Positions 10,201 to 18,351 of a stretch of DNA of 64,000 nt are shown here, one piece after another (positions within the stretch are counted from its first letter, which is position 1; each line of letters begins with the position of its first letter). Both the position numbers and the translations under genes were made by a program. The DNA comes from Methylomonas sp. (GTDB lineage: Bacteria; Pseudomonadota; Gammaproteobacteria; Methylococcales; Methylomonadaceae). Location: positions 62,001 to 126,000 of the forward strand of contig NZ_JALOBS010000003.1 in NCBI RefSeq assembly GCF_023228165.1, in the 5' to 3' direction. Under the pieces are notes generated by a model that ran no database searches, was not told the origin of the DNA, and saw nothing but the letters and a program-made list of their open reading frames with translations.

Positions 10201-10317
10201 TTCGGATTGCCCTAACTTGAAGTAGGAAAACACACCCACTAATGTCAACATGAGCACCGCATACAGTACTAATGACGGATGATCCAGAGACCATTCTGAA
10301 AGATTGAAGCGCCTCAT
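7210..10317 (-). CDS. RND efflux transporter permease subunit
   Basis: A 1035-residue inner-membrane pump of the RND superfamily (AcrB/HAE1-like), using proton flow to expel hydrophobic or cationic compounds. One N-terminal TM helix is followed by a large periplasmic domain, helices 2-6, TM7, a second periplasmic domain and helices 8-12, with the duplicated arrangement typical of the family. The proton-relay Asp pair is D403-D404 in GLLVDDAIIAVE; Asp there separates it from the heavy-metal class. The gene overlaps the adaptor gene upstream by 4 bases (10314-10317). No TolC-like outer-membrane factor lies nearby, so it must use one encoded elsewhere. No local regulator gene is seen. Confidence 0.92.
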   Translation of the reverse strand: MRRFNLSEWSLDHPSLVLYAVLMLTLVGVFSYFKLGQSEDPPFTFKVMVIRTGWPGANASEVEQQVTDKLEKKLQEVPWLDNLRSYSRPGESLIFLLAKDSAPATEIANIWYQARKKIGDIQNTLPNGIEGPTFNDEFGDVYGNLYALTGDGYDYAELKRQAEVVRAELLKVKDVAKVDFFGEQKQRIYINLSNAKLATLGIDTADLLRTLRLQNLVTSSGNFDSVQERIRIAVTGRYDQVQEMRDIRLRANNREFRLGDVATITRGYEDPPKDRVRFKGKEALLIGVSMRQGGDVIELGVNLDKTIQLVQSQLPVGLDLQTVSSQPRAVQRSINEFIRSLTEAVIIVLGVSLLSLGLRTGIVVAISIPVVLAITFWLMHLFNVGLHKISLGALILALGLLVDDAIIAVEMMASKMEQGWERKRAAAFAYTSTAMPMLSGTMVTAAGFLPIATAASSTGEYTRSLFQVVVIALLVSWLAAVILVPYLGYRLLPDFKTHKNHKSNPLTKWTMKFAGQNMDLAVQESYNTPFYRYFRGMVTLCVKRRWWVIGFTLVLFVTAMLGFSAVQQQFFPDSTRPELIVDLRLAEGVSYYATETEVKRLEAWIDQQTGVENYVAYVGNGSPRFYLPLDQQLPQRNFAQLVILTKGSNDRERLRKQLIDLFEQDFTNLRASVLRLENGPPVGFPVQFRVSGPDITTLKNLAHQVAQVMRANPHLSNVQLDWEELVKVVNVQVDQSKARLLGVSSNDIANLVNGALQGLYVTEFREGIERIEVMVRGAETERKHLSRLPNLMIPTASGKSVPLSQIAHFDYSFEEGLIWRRNRLPTITVRGHLYGTIQAPTVSGQIEADLVDFKKRLPIGYTLETGGAVEESAKGSDSIAAGMPLFLCTVLTVLMMQLQSFSRVALVVLTAPLGMIGVTLFLLIFNQPFGFVAMLGTIALSGMIMRNSVILVDQIDQDKQAGLSDVDAIVESTVRRFRPIALTAAASILAMIPLTQSSFFGPMAVAIMGGLTVATLLTLLFLPALYAAWFKIQPA

Positions 10318-11387
10318 GGATTTTGCTGCGCTATTTGAGGACGTACTTTCTGGCCCGATAACAAGGTATGGACTCCAGCCACTACGACTTTGTCGCCATC
10401 CTGTAAACCTTTAGTAATCACTACTCCATCTTCCCTGTACATACCCGTTTGCACTATCCTCGGGAAAACTTGATCGGTTTCCGGATTGACTACCCATACC
10501 ACTGTATTACCTTCATATTGACTAACGGCTGGCAAAGGCAGCAAAAAATCGTGATGATTATGATCTTTAAATATTACAGCCGCTGTCATCCCCAGCCGTA
10601 ATTGATTTGAGGCGTCCTCCGTTAACGCAATTCGAATTTGAAAAGTTCGGGTAACGCTATCGGCCGCGGGTGCTATTTCCCTGATCTTACCTTGATATAT
10701 ATGAGTTGGTTCCGCCCACAATCGTACTTCCGCGGTTAAATTCTTTTCAATACTCTGCATACGTGATTCGGGGACGGAAACCTCAACTTCCATGCTATCC
10801 GGTACTGCTATTCGGGCGATGGTTTCCCCAGCGGCCACCACTTGACCAGGCTCGGCGTGAATTTCGATAACCACGCCATCCCGCTCCGCTCGTAAGTCGG
10901 TATAAGCCGACTGGTTGGTTGATACGGCGGCTTCCGCAACGGTTTGCTTAACTAAGGCCACAGCAGATTGATATTTAGCCTTTTGAATATCAACGGCTTG
11001 GCTGGAAATAAATTTACGTAGATAAAGCTTTTCCAGCCTATCTAGTTCAGCGCGCGCTAATGCCTGATCCGCTTTAGCGGCTTGCACTCGTGCCTCTGAC
11101 GCTTTAACCGTTAAACCGGTATCTCGATTATCCAACTTAGCCAATACTTGGCCCTTACTAACTGTAGTGCCGACCTCCACATAACGCTGAATGATTTTGC
11201 CGTCGATGCGAAATCCCTGCGCACTTTCATAGCGGGATTTGATTTCGCCTATTAAGATGGTGGGGGCGGCGGCGAAACGATCTCCGGCGTTTACAACCAA
11301 GGCAGGCCGCGGTTGGGAAGGTGGTGGTGGCGCTTGTTCACATCCAATCAGAAACAAACCAGCCAATACCAGTAATAACCTATTCAT
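10314..11387 (-). CDS. RND efflux periplasmic adaptor (membrane fusion lipoprotein)
   Basis: A 357-residue MFP-family adaptor that would link the RND pump to an outer-membrane channel. It begins with a lipoprotein signal (LAGLFLIGCEQ, lipidated Cys about residue 16), then a beta-barrel/lipoyl half (residues 45-75), an alpha-helical hairpin (about 75-140, rich in KA and QA), the second lipoyl half and a beta-barrel with RTFQIRIAL. The start codon region precedes the pump gene with a 4-base overlap, so the two are one operon. It is AcrA/MexC-like in layout, but too diverged to name from sequence alone. Confidence 0.9.
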   Translation of the reverse strand: MNRLLLVLAGLFLIGCEQAPPPPSQPRPALVVNAGDRFAAAPTILIGEIKSRYESAQGFRIDGKIIQRYVEVGTTVSKGQVLAKLDNRDTGLTVKASEARVQAAKADQALARAELDRLEKLYLRKFISSQAVDIQKAKYQSAVALVKQTVAEAAVSTNQSAYTDLRAERDGVVIEIHAEPGQVVAAGETIARIAVPDSMEVEVSVPESRMQSIEKNLTAEVRLWAEPTHIYQGKIREIAPAADSVTRTFQIRIALTEDASNQLRLGMTAAVIFKDHNHHDFLLPLPAVSQYEGNTVVWVVNPETDQVFPRIVQTGMYREDGVVITKGLQDGDKVVVAGVHTLLSGQKVRPQIAQQNP

Positions 11388-11580
11388 TAAAATTCCTTTA
11401 CCGCTTGGCTACCCGCAACTCTGCGTAATTCCGATGGCTTCATAAAACATTCAAAAAGCAACTGGAGCGCAAAAATATTGTCCCTTGTTCCTACCCCGCT
11501 GCCACACAGTCTGGAAGTTTAGCAAAACAATTCAAAGCTGCTTGGTATACGGCTATTGCCGGATATGAAAATGGTTTTCT

Positions 11581-12504
11581 TTATCCCAAAGATTGCAGAA
11601 TTAATTCTAAAGGCGCCAAAGAAATTAAAGCGCGAAACAACAAGGCATTGTTAGACACCATACCATAGCATTCATAATCCAAGGCCGTGGCGGAAGCTTC
11701 GCCAAAATCATGTTCCGCCGAGTTGTCGGCCGGTTTGATCAGTATATGTAAGGCATCATTGCTTTTCAGTTCAGAAAGCAGCCGTCTATCGATACTGATT
11801 TTATGCGAGGTATACACCATGGGGTTTTTCTCGAAATCATGGGCTTTTTTTTGCGCTTTTTCCAATAAGGCACTTGATAGCAAGGCGCAAGGAAACATTT
11901 CCGGAAATATCACCTTGTCTTGTAATTCGTCAAAAAATTCGGTTTGGTCGCGTAAGGAACCGCACAGAAAGTTCTTGGCATTACTGGTGGTCATGAATTT
12001 ACGTTTTAAAAAATAACCGCCGCTAAGATTGCCGCGGTCGGTTTGGCGGCGTAAGTCACCCCAATCGGGAAAACAGGGATTAGCTAGATAAAGCGGTTCA
12101 GTGGTTTCTTTTTTAAACCCCAACAAAGCCAAATTGTTATCGCTTTTAACCATGATGCGATTGCTCAACATAGGCGAAGGCTGGCGTTTAAATTGTGAAG
12201 ACTTGATTTCCACCTCTACAAACTGTCCGGCTTTTATAGCGTTGGCAAAAGAGAATTGGTAATTACTGAAGTTCAGCTTGTGCTCAATGATCAAAGCCTG
12301 CTCATCGGCTTCGCGACGAAAAACGGTCAGCTTGCCTTCGACCAGCGATTCCAGTTGAAAACCTAATGTGATGGGTCCTTGAAAAGGATTGTCTTTAATT
12401 TTATGCCAATGCTTACTGTCGTGAAACAGATTGAAATCGTCCGTGGCGTTACGAGCAACGTCGATATGAAGCTGGGTAAAAATATCTGTACTTATCTCAT
12501 ACAT
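11581..12504 (-). CDS. Conserved hypothetical protein, possible hotdog-fold (MaoC-like)
   Basis: A protein of about 307 residues that I do not recognise with certainty. Its N-terminal third (ARNATDDFNLFHDSKHW ... GPITLGFQLESL) resembles the MaoC-type hotdog pattern, in which an S/T-x-D-x-N-x-x-H stretch is followed by a G-I-x-x-G helix; a second, more diverged half may repeat the fold. That would suggest binding or hydration of acyl thioesters, but it is an inference from pattern only. The frame opens at a GTG at 12555. I prefer the ATG at 12504 because GGGAA lies about ten bases upstream. It is a single gene between the RND adaptor gene and the putative origin region. Confidence 0.7.
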   Translation of the reverse strand: MYEISTDIFTQLHIDVARNATDDFNLFHDSKHWHKIKDNPFQGPITLGFQLESLVEGKLTVFRREADEQALIIEHKLNFSNYQFSFANAIKAGQFVEVEIKSSQFKRQPSPMLSNRIMVKSDNNLALLGFKKETTEPLYLANPCFPDWGDLRRQTDRGNLSGGYFLKRKFMTTSNAKNFLCGSLRDQTEFFDELQDKVIFPEMFPCALLSSALLEKAQKKAHDFEKNPMVYTSHKISIDRRLLSELKSNDALHILIKPADNSAEHDFGEASATALDYECYGMVSNNALLFRALISLAPLELILQSLG

Positions 12505-12651
12505 TGCAAGTTCCCGGTAATAAGCAATTGACTGTCTGGTGGAAATTTCCACCACTTTATCGTTTTATTCACTTGATATGAAATCTCGAGTAAAAATGAA
12601 GCATGCTTAACAACAGTTGTTAGAAACCTGTGTGGTTTAGGCTACGATAAC

Positions 12652-12660
12652 TGTGGATAA
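12652..12660 (-). promoter_or_regulatory. DnaA box (perfect)
   Basis: TGTGGATAA on the plus strand, the exact reverse complement of the consensus TTATCCACA. It sits in the left arm of the inverted repeat. Confidence 0.75.
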
Positions 12661-12686
12661 ATAACCGGTAAGAGAGCGCTTATTTG

Positions 12687-12695
12687 TTATCCACA
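12687..12695 (+). promoter_or_regulatory. DnaA box (perfect)
   Basis: TTATCCACA, exact consensus, in the right arm of the inverted repeat and 26 bases from the oppositely oriented box at 12652-12660. Confidence 0.75.
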
Positions 12696-12892
12696 ATTGC
12701 ATAACAAGCCTAAAGGGCGGTAAAACACAAGTTTATTTTCATACCAACACTATAATTTTTAAGCTAAAAATAGTGTTACCCACAACAACTGCCCACCTTA
12801 ATAGTAATAATAAACTAAAGATATCTATATATTGTTATTATTAGCCATTCACGTCGTGCAAAAATCAAGTCGTCTTTTGGCTCAACTCGGCC

Positions 12893-14242
12893 TCAATCGC
12901 TTTTATCGTCAATTTGCATTTGTTCTGTAAAACTCTTAGGCAATTTTTTTTTGATTTTTACCCCAAGCTCTTCAAAAGCGCTGGCTTGGCGTAATAAATT
13001 GCCGCTGCCGGTACTCAGTTTGTTGACGATACTGTCATAAGTCTTATGTACGGTATTCAGCTGATTACCTAGTTTTTCGATGTCCTCAACCAGGCCTCGA
13101 ATCTTGTCATATAAGGTACCGGCTTTATCGGCAATTAAACGGGCATTCTCGTTTTGCTGTTCATAACGCCAGATGTTTTGAATGGTACGTAAGGTGGCTA
13201 GCAATGTGGTTGGAGTGACTACCACAATTTTGTGTTCGAAAGCATCGTTAAAAAGTTTTTCATCCGCTTGAAACGCTACCATAAATGCTGCTTCGATGGG
13301 CATGAACAGCAATACAAAATCCAAGGAACGCAAACCTTTCAGGCTGGTGTAATCTTTTTGGCTAAGGTCTTTAATATGATTTCGAACTGCTTCGGTATGT
13401 TGTTTTAATGCCTCAACGCGTTGCTGATCATTTTCCGCCGAGCAATAACGCTCGTAAGCCAATAAAGACACTTTGGAGTCGATAATCACATCTTTATTGT
13501 CCGGCAAACGGATAATCACATCGGGCTTGAACAAACGATTGTCCGCATCGCGGAAGGCGCCTTGGGTTTCATACTCCATGCCTTTGCGCAAACCCGATTG
13601 TTCCAACACTTTTTCCAGGATCATCTCGCCCCAGTTACCTTGGGTTTTATGGTCCCCTTTTAGCGCCCGGGTCAGATTCAGAGCTTCCTGGTTCATTTTT
13701 TGGGTATCGCGACGCAAGGAGACAATCTCTTCACGTAAGGAAACTCGGTCTTTGGTTTCGTTGTCGTAAACGCTCTCGACGCGATTTTTAAATTCGCCTA
13801 GCTGTTGCTTTAAGGGAGCAACTAAACTTTCGATGCTGGTTTTGTTATGTTCGACAAACTGTTTGCCGCGTTCTTCAAAAATGCGATGAGCCAGATTTTC
13901 AAACTGGGTTTTAAGTTGATTTTCTGTATCCTGAAGTAGACGGATTTTTTCGGCGTTACTTTTGTGCTGTTCCTGCTGACGGGCGTTTAGATCCGCGTTT
14001 TGGGTTTTCAATTCAAGCAATAACTGTTGCAAGTTCTGAATTTCAGATTCTTTTTGACCCAACAAAGCCAACCTTTCCCCGGCCACCGCCAAATTAATGC
14101 TTTGTTGTTGCAATTGTGCGTGTTGCGTGGCAATGAATTCATCTAATGCCCGGCGTTTTTTATTGAACAGCCAGGCACCGATTAAGAATCCTAACAAAGC
14201 CGCCAGCACGGTTGCCAGCGGCCAAAGCCATTGAGTCATCAC
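12893..14242 (-). CDS. rmuC: DNA recombination protein RmuC
   Basis: A 449-residue RmuC-family protein. It has an N-terminal membrane anchor (residues 5-25), a long coiled coil (about 30-190, rich in Q, L and E) and the conserved RmuC core: GNWGEMILEKVLEQSGL, PDVIIRLPDNKDVIIDSKVSL and FMPIEAAFMVAFQ. The core belongs to the PD-(D/E)xK nuclease-like fold, with candidate catalytic residues in PDVI and DSKV. RmuC limits DNA inversions at short inverted repeats in E. coli. Its start overlaps the hemL stop by 4 bases, so the two are co-transcribed. Confidence 0.93.
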   Translation of the reverse strand: MMTQWLWPLATVLAALLGFLIGAWLFNKKRRALDEFIATQHAQLQQQSINLAVAGERLALLGQKESEIQNLQQLLLELKTQNADLNARQQEQHKSNAEKIRLLQDTENQLKTQFENLAHRIFEERGKQFVEHNKTSIESLVAPLKQQLGEFKNRVESVYDNETKDRVSLREEIVSLRRDTQKMNQEALNLTRALKGDHKTQGNWGEMILEKVLEQSGLRKGMEYETQGAFRDADNRLFKPDVIIRLPDNKDVIIDSKVSLLAYERYCSAENDQQRVEALKQHTEAVRNHIKDLSQKDYTSLKGLRSLDFVLLFMPIEAAFMVAFQADEKLFNDAFEHKIVVVTPTTLLATLRTIQNIWRYEQQNENARLIADKAGTLYDKIRGLVEDIEKLGNQLNTVHKTYDSIVNKLSTGSGNLLRQASAFEELGVKIKKKLPKSFTEQMQIDDKSD

Positions 14243-15519
14243 AAAGTTTTGAAAACCGCGCCAGCGGCCTCAACAGTGGCTTGAATATCAGCGTCTGTGT
14301 GTGCCGCGGAGACAAAGCCGGCTTCGAATGCCGACGGTGCCAGATAAATGCCTTGCTCCAGCATGCCGTGAAAAAACCGTTTAAACCGCTCTTGGTTACA
14401 CTGCATTACTTGAGAGAAGCGACTCACGTTTTTTTCTTCGCTAAAAAACAGTCCGAACATACCGCCAACCTGATTGGTGGTGAAGGCAATGCCGGCTTGA
14501 TCCGCGCGGAGTTGCAAACCGGCCAATAGCCGGGTAGTTTGTCGAGTCAGCTTATCGTAAAAATCGGCGGCACTGATTAATTCCAGTGTTTTCAATCCAG
14601 CCGCCATCGCCACCGGGTTACCGGATAAAGTGCCCGCCTGATAAACGGGACCCAACGGCGCCAAATGTTCCATGATTTTGCGACTACCGCCAAAAGCACC
14701 CACCGGCATGCCGCCGCCGATGATTTTACCCAGTGTGGTCAAATCAGGTTTGACGTTGTATAAACCTTGGGCACCGTGCAAACCGACCCGAAAACCGGTC
14801 ATCACTTCGTCAAAAATCAGCACGGCGCCATGCTGGTCACATACTTCCCGCAACGTTTGCAAAAAGACGGATTCGGGGGGAATGCAGTTCATGTTGCCGG
14901 CCACGGGCTCCACGATGACGCAGGCAATTTTTTCACCCAATTCGGCAAACAATGCCCGAACCGCATTGCTGTCGTTGTAAGTCAGGGTAATCGTGTCGGC
15001 GGCAACGGATACCGGAACGCCGGGTGAACTGGGTACACCGAAAGTCAAAGCACCGGAACCGGCCTTGACCAGTAGCGAGTCGGAATGGCCGTGGTAACAA
15101 CCTTCGAATTTGACGATTTTGTCCCGGTCGGTAAATCCGCGCGCCAAACGTATCGCGCTCATGGTGGCTTCGGTGCCGGAACTTACCATGCGTACCATTT
15201 CCACGGACGGCACTAATTCGCAGACTTTTTCAGCCATGCGGGTTTCGATTTCGGTGGGCGCACCAAAACTCAGCCCTTTTTCGGCGCTTTGCTTGACGGC
15301 TTTGATTACCTGCGGATGGGCATGACCTAGTATCATCGGTCCCCAGGAACCGACATAATCGATATAGCGCTTGTTTTCGCTGTCGTACACATAAGCGCCT
15401 TGTGCGTGGTCGAAATACACCGGCGTACCGCCGACGCCACTGAAAGAACGCACCGGCGAATTGACGCCACCAGGAATAAATTTTTTAGCTTCAAAGAATA
15501 ATTCGCTTGCTTGAGTCAT
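14239..15519 (-). CDS. hemL: Glutamate-1-semialdehyde 2,1-aminomutase
   Basis: A 426-residue PLP enzyme that converts glutamate-1-semialdehyde to 5-aminolevulinate, the last step of the C5 route to heme. The N-terminal signature FIPGGVNSPVRSF is present. The PLP-binding Lys falls in TTLGKIIGGGMPVGAFGG at residue 265, the same number as in E. coli, and the cofactor Asp lies in LIFDEVMTGFR. Length is normal for the family (about 426). It is translationally coupled to rmuC downstream and separated from the lipoprotein gene upstream by a terminator. Confidence 0.97.
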   Translation of the reverse strand: MTQASELFFEAKKFIPGGVNSPVRSFSGVGGTPVYFDHAQGAYVYDSENKRYIDYVGSWGPMILGHAHPQVIKAVKQSAEKGLSFGAPTEIETRMAEKVCELVPSVEMVRMVSSGTEATMSAIRLARGFTDRDKIVKFEGCYHGHSDSLLVKAGSGALTFGVPSSPGVPVSVAADTITLTYNDSNAVRALFAELGEKIACVIVEPVAGNMNCIPPESVFLQTLREVCDQHGAVLIFDEVMTGFRVGLHGAQGLYNVKPDLTTLGKIIGGGMPVGAFGGSRKIMEHLAPLGPVYQAGTLSGNPVAMAAGLKTLELISAADFYDKLTRQTTRLLAGLQLRADQAGIAFTTNQVGGMFGLFFSEEKNVSRFSQVMQCNQERFKRFFHGMLEQGIYLAPSAFEAGFVSAAHTDADIQATVEAAGAVFKTL

Positions 15520-15540
15520 ATTTTTGATAGTTCAGATCGG

Positions 15541-15580
15541 AAAAAATAAAGGGCACGGAGAGTGTATCTGCGTGCCCTTG
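15541..15580 (-). terminator. Rho-independent terminator
   Basis: On the minus strand the hairpin AAGGGCACG / CGTGCCCTT (9 bp) is followed by TATTTTTT. It ends the transcript of the lipoprotein gene at 15598 just before hemL. Confidence 0.8.
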
Positions 15581-15597
15581 TTTAAAATGTTTATTAA

Positions 15598-16065
15598 TTA
15601 ATGTTGCTTGCCGAAAAGATGCGGGCCTTTCGGTTGTTGTTTGTTTTGTACACAAAAGTAAGCCGCCGCATCGAATTTAATTTGCAGTGAATGCGGATTT
15701 TCATGTTGTTTCAGAAAATGTTTCGCTTCTTCGGATGACAAATCTTTCATCATGTATTTGGCGATACACATGCAATCTTTATCCAAGCGAGGCTTATCCA
15801 CATCCGGATTAGCCGAACCCCTTAGTTCGCGGGCGACACATTGATCGGCAAATTCATGTTCGAACTGATGCTTAACTACATCCGTGACAACCTCATCATG
15901 AGAATGATCGAAAGGATTATGAGCTGGTTTGTTAACCGCCGCACTCGGTTTCTCAACAGTCGCTGCCGCCCTGTCTTCAAGTGATTGGTCATCGGAACAG
16001 GCAGTTAAAAACGCGGCCACACTCAGGCTGGCCAATAAAGTTAATAGGAGGGATTTGATTTTCAT
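15598..16065 (-). CDS. Hypothetical lipoprotein with conserved C-terminal cysteines
   Basis: A 155-residue secreted lipoprotein. The signal peptide ends in the lipobox FLTAC, with the lipidated Cys at about residue 23, followed by a charged, probably unfolded stretch rich in His and Asp. The C-terminal half carries four further cysteines (DQCVA, DKDCMCIA, YFC), which could form disulfides or bind a ligand in the periplasm. I do not recognise a named family. It lies between gmk (upstream, 15-base gap) and a terminator, so it is probably read from the gmk transcript. Confidence 0.75.
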   Translation of the reverse strand: MKIKSLLLTLLASLSVAAFLTACSDDQSLEDRAAATVEKPSAAVNKPAHNPFDHSHDEVVTDVVKHQFEHEFADQCVARELRGSANPDVDKPRLDKDCMCIAKYMMKDLSSEEAKHFLKQHENPHSLQIKFDAAAYFCVQNKQQPKGPHLFGKQH

Positions 16066-16080
16066 AATTTTATAATTGTT

Positions 16081-16695
16081 TTAGTTGAGTAAATTTTGAA
16101 GCAACGGCGCAATTGCTTGTTGCTGAGTGGTTTGTAATAAGCGATTGGCGGTGACGATACTTTTTAGCTGGCTCAACGCCAACTCGAAATCATCATTAAC
16201 GATTAAATAATCGAATTCGGGATAATGGCTCATTTCCGTTACCGCATCGCGCATGCGACGGGCTATGGTTTCCTGATTATCTTGACCGCGTTTTTGCAAA
16301 CGTTGTTTTAAGATCTCAATGGAGGGTGGCAGGATAAAAATAGAGACACTATCGGGCAACATTTTTCTGACTTGCTGCGCACCTTGCCAGTCGATTTCCA
16401 ATATCACATCCAGGCCTTGAGCCAGATTATCTTCGACTGTTTTTTGCGCGGTACCGTAAAAATTATCGAATACCTGGGCATGTTCAAGAAAAGCCTGTTG
16501 CTCGATCATGTCCTTAAACTCTTGGATGGAAACGAAAAAATAATCGCTGCCATGGGTTTCTCCAGCGCGCATGCCGCGAGTGGTATGCGACACTGAAACC
16601 ACCAGTTTAGCCATTTCTTGTCTAAGCTGTTTAACCAGACTGGTTTTGCCGGCTCCGGACGGAGCGGAAATAATATAAAGTTTGCCAGTAATCAT
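16081..16695 (-). CDS. gmk: Guanylate kinase
   Basis: Phosphorylates GMP to GDP with ATP. The P-loop SAPSGAGKTSLV stands near the start, followed by the GMP-binding region (SHTTRGMRAGE and DYFFVS) and the lid with RLQKRGQDN. The frame is open to an ATG at 16749. I place the start at the ATG at 16695 (MITGKLYIIS), which gives 204 residues, the usual family length; the extra 18 residues MSVAPIKPLP... have no counterpart in typical Gmk. Neither start has a clear ribosome-binding site. The gene is divergent from dnaA. Confidence 0.95.
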   Translation of the reverse strand: MITGKLYIISAPSGAGKTSLVKQLRQEMAKLVVSVSHTTRGMRAGETHGSDYFFVSIQEFKDMIEQQAFLEHAQVFDNFYGTAQKTVEDNLAQGLDVILEIDWQGAQQVRKMLPDSVSIFILPPSIEILKQRLQKRGQDNQETIARRMRDAVTEMSHYPEFDYLIVNDDFELALSQLKSIVTANRLLQTTQQQAIAPLLQNLLN

Positions 16696-16840
16696 TTGAG
16701 TTTGCTTGTGGTTCGGAGCGGGTAAAGGTTTAATCGGCGCAACCGACATTTTTTTCTGTTAATGGCTAAGAGTCAAGCCAAAAAACCGTCTGATAGGGGT
16801 GCTGTGGTATTATGAACGGCCTTTCTAACCCCATCTATTA

Positions 16841-18163
16841 ATGCCGATGAGCGCTATTTGGAACAATTGTCTGGCCAAGCTTGAACACGAAATTCCCACT
16901 ACCGATTTCAGTACCTGGATTAGACCGCTGCAAGCTGTGGAAACCGATAGCCAACTGAAATTGCTTGCACCTAATCGTTTCATTATCGACCATATCAAAC
17001 AGCATTTTTTTGCCACTATCGAAGATGCCGTCAATGAGTTTTCCAATGCGACTTTAACGGTGCAGTTTGAAATAGGCAGTAAAAAAGCTCCGGCTATTAA
17101 AGCCCCAACCCTAATAAAAACGCCGACTCAGAAAAAAAATCAGCCTAACTTTCTCAACAAAGCCTTTACCTTTGAAAGTTTTGTAGAGGGTAAATCTAAC
17201 CAGTTGGCCAGGGCTGCTTCGGTAACAGTGTCGGATAACATAGGCAAAGTCTACAACCCATTATTTATTTATGGTAGCTCCGGCTTGGGTAAAACTCATT
17301 TGATGCACGCCATAGGGAACGCGGTATTACTGAAAAACCCCAATGCCAACATCGTGTATTTGCACTCGGAAAAATTCGTGCAAGACATGGTCAAAGCCTT
17401 ACAGCAAAACAGCATTAACTACTTTAAAGATTACTATCGCAATATCGATGTGCTGTTAATGGACGACATCCAGTTTTTAGCGGGCAAAGAACGTTCTCAG
17501 GAAGAATTTTTCCACACCTTTAATAATTTATTGGATCAAAAGCATCAGGTGGTATTGACCTGTGATAAATATCCCAAGGAAATTCATGGTCTGGAAGACC
17601 GCTTGAAATCCCGCTTCGGCTGGGGCCTCCCGGTTGCCATAGAACCGCCCGACCTGGAAACCCGTACAGCGATTCTGATTAAAAAAGCTACTCAAGCCGG
17701 CGTAACACTGGAACAGGAAATTGCATTTTTCATTGCCAAACGTATTCCTTCCAATGTTAGGGATTTAGAAGGTGCTTTACGGCGCGTGGTGGCTAACTCG
17801 CAGTTTACCGGTAGAGAAATTACTTTGGAATTTACCAAGGAAGCCCTACACGACTTGATTAGTCTGCAGGACAAACTGGTCAGCATCGATAACATTCAAA
17901 AAACCGTGGCCGAGTATTTCAAAATTCGCGTGGCGGATTTATCGTCTAAGAGCCGCAAACAGTCTTTAACCCGACCCAGACAAATTGCCATGACCTTGGC
18001 CCGCGAATTGACCTCGCACAGTTATCCAGAAATCGGCGATGCTTTTGGCGGTCGCGACCACACCACGGTCATCAATGCCTGTAAGCGTGTTGCCGAGTTA
18101 AAGGAAGATGATGTGAAAATCGCGGAAGACTACAAAAACCTGTTGAGGACGCTATCGCATTAA
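16841..18163 (+). CDS. dnaA: Chromosomal replication initiator protein DnaA
   Basis: A 440-residue replication initiator. Domain I occupies about residues 1-85 (WNNCLAKLEHEIPTTDFSTWIRPL), a short linker follows, then the AAA+ domain with Walker A GSSGLGKTHL from about residue 145 and Walker B LLMDDIQFL, and the C-terminal DNA-binding domain with the signature GGRDHTTVINAC. The ATG at 16847 (MSAIWNN) fits homologues as well as the one at 16841; no clear Shine-Dalgarno is visible before either. It is the first gene of the plus-strand block dnaA-dnaN-recF-gyrB; everything to the left back to the window start is on the minus strand. Confidence 0.98.
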   Translation: MPMSAIWNNCLAKLEHEIPTTDFSTWIRPLQAVETDSQLKLLAPNRFIIDHIKQHFFATIEDAVNEFSNATLTVQFEIGSKKAPAIKAPTLIKTPTQKKNQPNFLNKAFTFESFVEGKSNQLARAASVTVSDNIGKVYNPLFIYGSSGLGKTHLMHAIGNAVLLKNPNANIVYLHSEKFVQDMVKALQQNSINYFKDYYRNIDVLLMDDIQFLAGKERSQEEFFHTFNNLLDQKHQVVLTCDKYPKEIHGLEDRLKSRFGWGLPVAIEPPDLETRTAILIKKATQAGVTLEQEIAFFIAKRIPSNVRDLEGALRRVVANSQFTGREITLEFTKEALHDLISLQDKLVSIDNIQKTVAEYFKIRVADLSSKSRKQSLTRPRQIAMTLARELTSHSYPEIGDAFGGRDHTTVINACKRVAELKEDDVKIAEDYKNLLRTLSH

Positions 18164-18351
18164 TTGCGGATAAGCTGGGGATAAACTGAGGTTATTTTTT
18201 ACTGGTGAAGTTATCCCCAATCGGCCAACAAGCGGAAGTTGCACTAAGCAACAAGTTAAAATTTAAATAAGTTTATGTTTTATAATTACAAAACAGTGTT
18301 TTCCACAGCTTTTTGATTGTGTAGTAGTAACAATAAATAAAAAATATTTAT
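18164..18351. promoter_or_regulatory. dnaA-dnaN gap with four near-consensus DnaA boxes
   Basis: Each of these differs from TTATCCACA by one base: 18165-18173 (TGCGGATAA, reverse), 18176-18184 (TGGGGATAA, reverse), 18211-18219 (TTATCCCCA) and 18299-18307 (TTTTCCACA). The right half is A+T-rich. It may be an origin or a DnaA-dependent control site for dnaN. Confidence 0.5.

Larger units (their letters stand above)
12636..12714. repeat. Imperfect inverted repeat enclosing both DnaA boxes
   Basis: The left arm begins TTTAGGCT at 12636 and the right arm ends AGCCTAAA at 12714. Between them the arms match with short gaps, including the GTGGATAA/TTATCCAC boxes and ATAA/TTAT ends. Arms are about 28 and 33 bases. 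Confidence 0.7.
12556..12892. other. Gap with DnaA boxes in a dyad and an AT-rich tract; candidate oriC
   Basis: There is no gene in these roughly 340 bases. They hold two perfect DnaA boxes facing each other, a third box with one mismatch (TTACCCACA at 12776-12784), an imperfect inverted repeat spanning 12636-12714, and an A+T-rich stretch at about 12785-12845 that could serve as the unwinding element. This combination is what a bacterial origin needs. The dnaA gene itself lies 4 kb to the right. Confidence 0.5.
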
